Part shown: one piece after another, positions 6,807 through 11,837 of the stretch | Numbering within the stretch: the stretch's first letter is position 1 | Layout: each line of letters begins with the position of its first letter | The notes under the pieces: generated by a model | Seen by the model: the letters and a program-made list of their open reading frames with translations, nothing else | What the model was told of the DNA's origin: nothing | Databases searched by the model: none | Assembly: GCA_937915485.1 (NCBI GenBank) | Contig: CALGII010000189.1 | Location: 1 to 11,837, forward strand | DNA: 11,837 nucleotides | From: an uncultured Ignavibacteriota bacterium | Lineage (GTDB): Bacteria > Bacteroidota > Ignavibacteria > Tepidaquicellales > Tepidaquicellaceae | Reading direction: 5' to 3' | Made by a program: the position numbers and the translations under genes

Positions 6807-9719
6807 ATGAATACTGCGATTAAATTCTTAACCACAATTCTAATGATTATTCTGATGAGCGGCATTTCGGATGCCCAGAAAAAATATGAGTACAGGACAT
6901 ACGAAAACGATCCGCTTGGAACGAGGATATACAAACTCGATAATGGACTGACGGTTTACTTATCAGTCAACAGGGACGAACCGCGCATAGCGACGCGCAT
7001 AGCGGTAAAAGCGGGAAGCAAGAACGATCCCGCGGACGCGACGGGTCTCGCGCATTATCTTGAACACATGCTTTTCAAGGGAACCGATATATTCGGCTCG
7101 AAGGATTTCGGAACGGAAGGCAAACTGATAAATGAAATAATCGATTTGTACGAACAGCACAGGTCCGCCACCGATCCGGAGGAAAGAAAAATGATATATC
7201 GCAAGATTGATTCGGTTTCATACGTTGCTTCGGGATACGCGATACCAAACGAGTACGACAAGATGCTGTCATCAATTGGCGCGACCGGCACTAACGCTTA
7301 CACCTCGTCCGAGCAGACGGTTTACGTTAACGAAATACCTTCCAATCAGTTCGCGAAGTGGCTGGATATCGAATCGGAAAGGTTCCGCCAGCCGATAATG
7401 CGCCTTTTCCACACGGAACTGGAAGTAGTTTACGAAGAAAAGAACCGCTCGATGGATAACGGATTTTCTAAGGCATTCGAAAATCTTTACGCGGGTCTTT
7501 TTCAGAAGCACTCTTACGGAACGCAGACTACAATCGGGACAGTCGAGCACCTCAAGAATCCTTCATTGAAAAAGGTAATTGATTATTACAATACATATTA
7601 CGTGCCGAACAACATGGCAATCATGCTCGCAGGTGATTTCGACCCCGACAAGGCAATCGAGATGATTGACGGCGCATTCGGAAAAATGCAGCCGAAGGAC
7701 GTGCCCGTATTCATTCCGCCTGCAGAAGACCCCATAACCTCTCCGATTGAGAAAACAGTATATTCGCCGGAATCAGAGAACCTTTTTATCGGATTCAGAT
7801 TCCCGTCGGCTTCAACAGATGAAATGGATTTACTGAACATGACCGCCGCGATATTGTATAACGGCTCGGCGGGTCTTATCGACCTTAATATAATGAGGCA
7901 GCAGAAAGCGCTGAACGCATCGGCGAGCGTCGACGGAATGAAAGACTATTCAACTTTTATTCTGTCCGGCAGCCCGCGGGAAGGACAGTCTCTGGAGGAA
8001 CTTAGAGACCTTCTTCTTTCGCAAATCGAAGTTGTAAAGAAAGGGGAGTTTCCGGACTGGTACACCGAAGCGGTTGTAAACAATTACAAATCGACGCTGA
8101 CAAGAATGTATCAGAACAACAATTCGAGAGTGAGCGCGTTCGTAAAGTCGTTTACGACGGATATTCCGTGGGATAAGTATATCGGCAACGCCGACAGGTA
8201 TTCGAAGATAACAAAGAGCGATATCGTGAATTTCGCGAACAAGTATTTCGGGAATAATTACGTTGTCGTTTATAAGAGGACAGGAGAAGACAAGGGCGTT
8301 CAGAAAATAATAAAGCCTGAAATCACACCCGTTCAGGTAAACCGCGATTCGGAATCCGGGTTTCTTAAAAAAATAACAGCGGAACGGGTCGAAGACATGC
8401 AGCCGAAATTTCTGGATTTCAAAAAGGAAATCAGCGAATCGATTGTTAAGCCCATGGTTTCGCTTTACTCGCTGAAGAACACCGAGAATGATTTATTCGA
8501 ACTTTCGTTCATATACGAATTCGGAAACAACGCGGATAAGAGAATTTCTACTGCTCTGAATTATCTGAAACTTCTCGGCACCAAGAACAAAACTTCTGCC
8601 GATATAAGTCTCGAGTTTTTCAGGCTCGGTTGTTCGTACAACGCGTCGCAAAACGGAGACAGAATTACGATAACTCTCTCAGGTTTGAATGATTATTTTA
8701 AACCCGCGCTCGCTTTGCTGATGGAACTGCTGTATGATGTTCAGCCTGATGCGAAGGCGTATGAAAATCTCGTCGCGGATATGCTTAAAAGCAGGGCAAA
8801 CGCTAAACTGTCGAAGAATACTATTCTGCGTTCGGCCCTTTTGAATTACGGTATGTACGGTCCCGAATCTCCGTTCACGAATATTCTTTCGGAGAATGAA
8901 CTTAAAAACTTGAATCCGTCGGACCTGACGGATATTATTCATTCGCTCCGGAATTACTATCATTCTATAACGTATTACGGTCCCGACAGCGGTGATAAAC
9001 TCGAAAACGCAATAAGGAATTTTTACAGAACTAAGGACATGCCGAGAGAAATTCCAAAAAACAAGAAGTTTGAGGAATTACCGACGGAAGAGAATAAAAT
9101 TTACTTTGTCGACTACAAGATGAAGCAGGTTGAAATAATGTTCATCAACAGAAATGAAATGTTTTCTGCGGCGAATATCCCGATTATTAAAATGTACAAC
9201 GAATATTTCGGCAGCGGAATGTCATCAATTGTTTTTCAGGACCTGCGTGAAGCGAAGGCGCTTGCGTATTCGGTTAATTCTGTTTATACGGTGCCCGATA
9301 AAGCGGACAAGCATCATTACATAATCTCTTACATAGGCACGCAGTCGGATAAACTCGGCGAGGCGATGAACGGATTTACGGAACTTCTTAACCGCATTCC
9401 TCTTACCGAAGTGAACTTTAACTCCGCCAAGGAAGGTGTATTAAAAAACATTCAGACCGAGAGGATAACCCGAAGCGGAATTCTGAGAACTTTCCTCGCG
9501 AACAGGAATCAAGGAATTGATTATGACATACGGAGGGATATTTACGGCAAGGTGCCGGGATTCACGCTTGACGATGTTAGGAAATTTAACGAGAGCAATG
9601 TAAAAGGAAAGAAGTATGTCTATCTCTTGATAGGCGACAGGAGCAAACTGGATTTCGAACTACTTCAGAAGTTCGGAAATGTTGAAACCCTTACTCTGGA
9701 ACAAATTTTCGGATATTAA
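6807..9719 (+). CDS. Exported M16 family zinc metallopeptidase (pitrilysin type, two domains)
   Basis: The 970 residues contain two M16 halves. The N-terminus is a signal peptide (hydrophobic FLTTILMIILMSGI, likely cut after SDA at 23), so it acts in the periplasm or at the outer membrane. The active-site inverted zinc motif HYLEH is at H83-H87 within GLAHYLEHMLFKGT. It is followed by the conserved glutamates of TELEVVYEEKNRS (203-215), which supply the third zinc ligand. A roughly 40-residue charged insertion (about 105-145) lies between them. The second half lacks the zinc motif and carries the family's substrate-positioning Arg/Tyr pair in LREAKALAYSV (R814, Y821), preceded by YFGSGMSS. 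Length and layout match secreted M16 peptidases of the FCB group that degrade peptides inside a closed chamber. The ATG follows the methyltransferase stop by 9 bases. The last base of its TAA is the first base of the next ATG. Confidence 0.94.
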   Translation: MNTAIKFLTTILMIILMSGISDAQKKYEYRTYENDPLGTRIYKLDNGLTVYLSVNRDEPRIATRIAVKAGSKNDPADATGLAHYLEHMLFKGTDIFGSKDFGTEGKLINEIIDLYEQHRSATDPEERKMIYRKIDSVSYVASGYAIPNEYDKMLSSIGATGTNAYTSSEQTVYVNEIPSNQFAKWLDIESERFRQPIMRLFHTELEVVYEEKNRSMDNGFSKAFENLYAGLFQKHSYGTQTTIGTVEHLKNPSLKKVIDYYNTYYVPNNMAIMLAGDFDPDKAIEMIDGAFGKMQPKDVPVFIPPAEDPITSPIEKTVYSPESENLFIGFRFPSASTDEMDLLNMTAAILYNGSAGLIDLNIMRQQKALNASASVDGMKDYSTFILSGSPREGQSLEELRDLLLSQIEVVKKGEFPDWYTEAVVNNYKSTLTRMYQNNNSRVSAFVKSFTTDIPWDKYIGNADRYSKITKSDIVNFANKYFGNNYVVVYKRTGEDKGVQKIIKPEITPVQVNRDSESGFLKKITAERVEDMQPKFLDFKKEISESIVKPMVSLYSLKNTENDLFELSFIYEFGNNADKRISTALNYLKLLGTKNKTSADISLEFFRLGCSYNASQNGDRITITLSGLNDYFKPALALLMELLYDVQPDAKAYENLVADMLKSRANAKLSKNTILRSALLNYGMYGPESPFTNILSENELKNLNPSDLTDIIHSLRNYYHSITYYGPDSGDKLENAIRNFYRTKDMPREIPKNKKFEELPTEENKIYFVDYKMKQVEIMFINRNEMFSAANIPIIKMYNEYFGSGMSSIVFQDLREAKALAYSVNSVYTVPDKADKHHYIISYIGTQSDKLGEAMNGFTELLNRIPLTEVNFNSAKEGVLKNIQTERITRSGILRTFLANRNQGIDYDIRRDIYGKVPGFTLDDVRKFNESNVKGKKYVYLLIGDRSKLDFELLQKFGNVETLTLEQIFGY

Positions 9720-9946
9720 TGGAAATCATAAATAAAATATTCGGACTTTGCGTAAAAGCCCTTCATACTGCCGCTGACCTTACGGGAACGTCGTATGAAT
9801 TCGTCAACGTGTTGTTATTCTGCGTTCTGGGACCTCTGGTTCTATTGATTTACATATTTCGGGTTTACAGCCTGAAAAAGGAAATGAACAAATACAAGGG
9901 GCTTTACGAAAAGTTCGTTCGGGAAGACATTAACAACAAGGAATGA
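9719..9946 (+). CDS. Small single-span membrane protein, 75 aa, unknown function
   Basis: The start overlaps the peptidase stop by one base (TAATG), a sign of translational coupling and good support that it is a real gene. The protein has a weakly amphipathic N-terminal helix (EIINKIFGLCVKALHTAADL), one membrane helix at about 30-48 (VNVLLFCVLGPLVLLIYIF) and a basic, charged C-terminal helix (SLKKEMNKYKGLYEKFV). With positive charges after the helix, the C-terminus should face the cytoplasm by the positive-inside rule. I do not recognise the family. Its coupling to an exported peptidase suggests, but does not show, a partner or anchor role in the envelope. Its stop is followed within six bases by a strong hairpin. 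Confidence 0.72.
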   Translation: MEIINKIFGLCVKALHTAADLTGTSYEFVNVLLFCVLGPLVLLIYIFRVYSLKKEMNKYKGLYEKFVREDINNKE

Positions 9947-9951
9947 AGAAT

Positions 9952-9977
9952 AGCCTGCAGCCGCGAGGCTGCAGGCT
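9952..9977. terminator. Hairpin between convergent genes, likely bidirectional terminator
   Basis: A perfect 11-bp stem, AGCCTGCAGCC (9952-9962) with GGCTGCAGGCT (9967-9977), is closed by GCGA, a GNRA tetraloop. It fills most of the 37-base gap between the plus-strand membrane-protein gene and the minus-strand rubrerythrin gene. There is no T-run on the plus side and only a mixed ATTCTTCATT on the minus side, so it may act as an RNA 3'-end stabiliser as much as an intrinsic terminator. Confidence 0.7.
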
Positions 9978-9983
9978 TGATCA

Positions 9984-10520
9984 TCAATAATTCTTGTTGT
10001 AAATCTCAAAGTATGACTGAGGATGCCAGCAAGCGGGGCATGCCTTCGGAGGCTCGTTTCCAACGTGTATGTGTCCGCAGTTTCTGCAAATCCAAATCGT
10101 GCTTTCGCCGCGCTTGAAAACTTTCTCATCCTTGATGTTCTTCAGAAGCGTTTTATATCTTTCCTCGTGCTTCTTTTCAATTTCCGCAACGCGTTCGAAT
10201 AATCTCGCGATGGCGTCAAAACCTTCTTCCTTCGCCGTCTTCGCGAACGACGGATACATTTCCGTCCATTCGTAATACTCACCGCCCGCCGCGGCTTCAA
10301 GGTTTTCAATCGTAGTTCCGATGCCGTTCAACTGCTTGAACCACATCTTCGCGTGTTCTTTTTCGTTGTTCGCAGTCTCTTCGAAGAAAGCGGCTATCTG
10401 TTCGTAGCCTTCCTTCTTCGCCGCCGACGCGTAATAGGTGTATTTGTTTCTCGCCTGTGATTCTCCCGCGAATGCTGCAAGGAGATTTTGTTCAGTCTTG
10501 GTTCCTTTTAGTTCCTTCAT
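9984..10520 (-). CDS. rbr: Rubrerythrin
   Basis: This is a cytoplasmic non-haem diiron peroxidase that reduces hydrogen peroxide in anaerobes and microaerophiles, taking electrons through its rubredoxin-like end. The ferritin-like four-helix part carries the diiron ligands as seen in the family: E20 in AGESQARNKY, E53 and H56 in EKEHA, E81 and E84 in GEYYEWTEMYP, and E115 and H118 in EKKHEERY. The C-terminal rubredoxin-like domain has two CxxC knuckles, CRNC (145-148) and CPAC (161-164), followed by the usual HPQSYFE ending. Tryptophan sits where glycine is usual after the second knuckle (CPACWHP), a small oddity. The 178 residues are normal length. The ATG at 10520 begins the family-typical MKELKGTKTEQNL. 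It appears monocistronic, convergent with the bshC run and divergent from the lipoprotein gene. Confidence 0.96.
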   Translation of the reverse strand: MKELKGTKTEQNLLAAFAGESQARNKYTYYASAAKKEGYEQIAAFFEETANNEKEHAKMWFKQLNGIGTTIENLEAAAGGEYYEWTEMYPSFAKTAKEEGFDAIARLFERVAEIEKKHEERYKTLLKNIKDEKVFKRGESTIWICRNCGHIHVGNEPPKACPACWHPQSYFEIYNKNY

Positions 10521-10664
10521 AAATGAGTGATTAAGTTGTTTGAAATTAATTACAAAAAAGAATTTTTAAAATGAATAAATTTATCTGTCCCGGTAAATAA
10601 AGAAACGTTAAATACGTGTTTTATAATCGTGCAAATGCATATATTGTATAAATTAAAAACTCAT

Positions 10665-11069
10665 ATGAGAATAATTTATCTGCTCCTTATCCTGGTTTCC
10701 GCTCTTCTTATCAGTTCCTGCAGTGACGATACTGTCAGCAGTTCCGAAACAAAAGATAGTTATACTGTAAACACTGTTAATGACACGACCACTGTAACAT
10801 TTGAGATAGTTGGTCTCAAAATATCGGATAAAAGAACCAACATGCTGAATAACGCGGCTTCACGTTTCAGCACGAGAATTAAAGTCGAATCGATTTCTGA
10901 GGGAAGTTTCATTTTTAACGCTTATCAGGACGTCACAGTTTGTTCAACAATGAAGGTAAATAAAGTTGTTGATACGACAACTTACTCAAACGGTAAGGTA
11001 TCAAGCATTTCCTTCATCCCTGACAATTTCACGGGGAAAGGAACAATAGTGCTTAAGGGAAGAGATTAA
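10665..11069 (+). CDS. Small lipoprotein, unknown function
   Basis: I choose the ATG at 10665 because it gives a clean lipoprotein signal: MRIIYLLLILVSALLISSC, with lipid-carrying cysteine C19 and an ISS-C lipobox. Longer in-frame starts (GTG 10629, ATG 10635) would add a dozen residues before the signal and are less likely. The mature part of about 116 residues starts SDDTVSSSETKD; an acidic stretch after the cysteine is common for exported surface lipoproteins in the Bacteroidota. The remainder is T/V/S-rich and probably beta-structured (VNDTTTVTFEIVGL, VESISEGSFIFNA), ending FTGKGTIVLKGRD. No domain is recognised. It stands alone with hairpins downstream. A TATAAT at 10622-10627 lies upstream without a convincing -35 partner. 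Confidence 0.8.
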   Translation: MRIIYLLLILVSALLISSCSDDTVSSSETKDSYTVNTVNDTTTVTFEIVGLKISDKRTNMLNNAASRFSTRIKVESISEGSFIFNAYQDVTVCSTMKVNKVVDTTTYSNGKVSSISFIPDNFTGKGTIVLKGRD

Positions 11070-11077
11070 CGCTATAG

Positions 11078-11093
11078 TCTGCAGTTTTGCAGA
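11078..11093 (+). other. Small hairpin just after the lipoprotein stop
   Basis: TCTGCA (11078-11083) and TGCAGA (11088-11093) form a perfect 6-bp stem with a GTTT loop, followed by ATTATTTA. It begins 9 bases after the lipoprotein stop codon, so it could be a weak first terminator or an RNA end-protecting structure. Confidence 0.4.
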
Positions 11094-11128
11094 ATTATTT
11101 ACTGTTTTCCTGAAAATATATTATAGTC

Positions 11129-11183
11129 CGGTCCTGACCGTTTTCGGATGGAGTTACCGGTGCGAAACCGGTTAGTTTTTTTT
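11129..11183 (+). terminator. Terminator of the lipoprotein gene, with an adjoining dyad
   Basis: ACCGGT (11156-11161), GCGAA loop and ACCGGT (11167-11172) form a 6-bp stem followed by TAG and eight T (11176-11183). This is an intrinsic terminator. A second dyad, CGGTC-CT-GACCG (11129-11140), stands just before it and is followed by TTTT. Together they insulate the lipoprotein gene from pstC. Confidence 0.7.
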
Positions 11184-11396
11184 ATTGACGAACCGAATAT
11201 TCAATTCGTTTCTCCGGTCAAACAATTCTTAAAAGTGTTTTCATGATAACTCTTTCGCTTCTACTCCAGGAATTTCACTTAACCCTTCCAGGAATGCGAT
11301 ATTCAAAAGTATCGTACTTTCAGCAAGGTTATCCACATAGAACGATTTTACAATTTCTTAATACAGATTGTATTTCATAATCCATATTTTTGTCTT
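11184..11396 (+). promoter_or_regulatory. Upstream region of pstC with candidate binding sites
   Basis: This stretch carries no gene I can support. It holds CCAGGAAT twice, at 11266-11273 and 11288-11295, exactly 22 bases or two helical turns apart. It also holds a dyad AAAGTA-TCG-TACTTT (11306-11320) and a perfect DnaA-box 9-mer TTATCCACA (11329-11337). Phosphate transport operons are normally controlled by a PhoB/PhoP-type regulator that binds direct repeats, so the CCAGGAAT pair is a candidate operator. No clear -35/-10 or TAnnTTTG element was found. Confidence 0.35.
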
Positions 11397-11837
11397 ATAA
11401 AAACTGAAACGGATATAGAAAACAATAAGAAGAAAATAATCAGAAGCAGCAGAAAAATCTCGGATATTCTTTTTGAGAATATCACGCTGATTTTCGCTCT
11501 TGTCATTATTGCTTCCGTACTGCTGATATTTTACGAAATGTCCAAAGACTCCGCTGTCTCGAGGGAGAAGTTCGGTTTCGGATTCATAACTTCGACGAAA
11601 TGGGATTCGGTGCGCGAGGAATACGGCGCACTTACTTTCATTTACGGTACAGTTGTATCTTCATTGCTTGCATTGATTATCGCGCTGCCCGTCAGTATAG
11701 GCGTAGCGGTATTCCTGACTGAGATTGCGAATTCATTCCTGAAGACTACCGTTAGTTTTTTGATTGAAATTCTCGCCGCTATTCCGAGCATAATATACGG
11801 TTTCTGGGGAATTTTTGTTCTGGCTCCTTTCATGCGG
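11397..11837 (+). CDS. pstC: PstC, phosphate ABC transporter permease (3' truncated by window; start uncertain)
   Basis: This is the inner-membrane permease subunit that pairs with PstA in the PstSCAB phosphate importer. The visible part has a basic N-terminus (NNKKKIIRSSRKISDILFEN), a first membrane helix (LIFALVIIASVLLIFYEM) and a periplasmic loop with TKWDSVREEYGALTFIYGT. The transport-permease core follows: TVVSSLLALIIALPVSIGVA, then EILAAIPSIIYGFWGIFVL and APFMR, close to the PstC form of the motif. The frame is open from 11283 to the window end but holds no ATG, GTG or TTG before ATG 11538, which lies after the first helix. I set the start at ATA 11397 only as a place-holder. A CTG at 11487 is possible. 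A one-base excess in the AAAAA at 11399-11403 would instead join the TTG at 11390 to this frame. Pst genes downstream are not visible. Confidence 0.85.
   Translation, partial: MKTETDIENNKKKIIRSSRKISDILFENITLIFALVIIASVLLIFYEMSKDSAVSREKFGFGFITSTKWDSVREEYGALTFIYGTVVSSLLALIIALPVSIGVAVFLTEIANSFLKTTVSFLIEILAAIPSIIYGFWGIFVLAPFMR

Noticed and set aside
11154..11175. tRNA T-arm (stem ACCGG, loop TGCGAAA, stem CCGGT)
   Set aside because: No acceptor stem, anticodon arm or CCA can be drawn around it, and the T-run that follows makes it a terminator.
11184..11396. Replication origin suggested by the DnaA box
   Set aside because: There is only one perfect box, with no cluster, no dnaA or dnaN and no A/T-rich unwinding block in the usual arrangement.
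11642..11833. Minus-strand open frame opposite pstC
   Set aside because: It is a shadow of the clearly coding permease frame.

Overview
The window looks like chromosomal DNA from a member of the Bacteroidota/Ignavibacteria (FCB) group. Two proteins end in a type IX secretion (T9SS) C-terminal sorting domain with the YPNPFNP signature. BshC of bacillithiol synthesis is present. Most start codons are preceded by A/T-rich sequence with no Shine-Dalgarno motif, and one promoter carries a TAnnTTTG-type -7 element. The sequence does not fix the genus; an Ignavibacterium/Melioribacter-like lineage is my guess.

Layout. (1) 2-292: the tail of a T9SS-exported protein, closed by a strong terminator at 333-364. 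(2) 392-646, minus strand: a small conserved-looking protein of 84 residues with its own promoter at 665-695. (3) 647-1295: about 650 bases of mostly non-coding mosaic. It holds a doubtful 50-codon ORF, several short dyads, two copies of a GTGCCGTAGGCACG palindrome, a 54-bp tandem repeat in about four copies, and a stretch with CTSYGTG every 10-11 bp. (4) 1296-2807, minus strand: a secreted parallel beta-helix protein with a T9SS tail and its own terminator at 1251-1274. (5) 2980-9946, plus strand: a tight five-gene run of bshC, a family 9 glycosyltransferase, an RlmI-type rRNA methyltransferase, an exported two-domain M16 zinc peptidase and a 75-residue single-span membrane protein. The first three genes and the last two are separated by one base or overlap by one base; the step into the peptidase is 9 bases. 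(6) 9984-10520, minus strand: rubrerythrin, convergent on the run, with an 11-bp GNRA-capped hairpin between them. (7) 10665-11069: a small lipoprotein, followed by hairpins. (8) From about 11397 to the window end: the N-terminal part of PstC, the phosphate transporter permease, whose reading frame has no ATG, GTG or TTG before its first membrane segment.

How the genes relate. Most of the window is housekeeping and envelope biology: thiol redox buffering (BshC), peroxide detoxification (rubrerythrin), surface glycan assembly (family 9 transferase), ribosome modification, envelope proteolysis, surface-exported proteins and phosphate uptake. The five-gene run is co-transcribed by spacing, but its functions do not form one evident pathway. 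I found no convincing new defence, mobile or biosynthetic system. The least explained parts are the 647-1295 mosaic and the missing pstC start.
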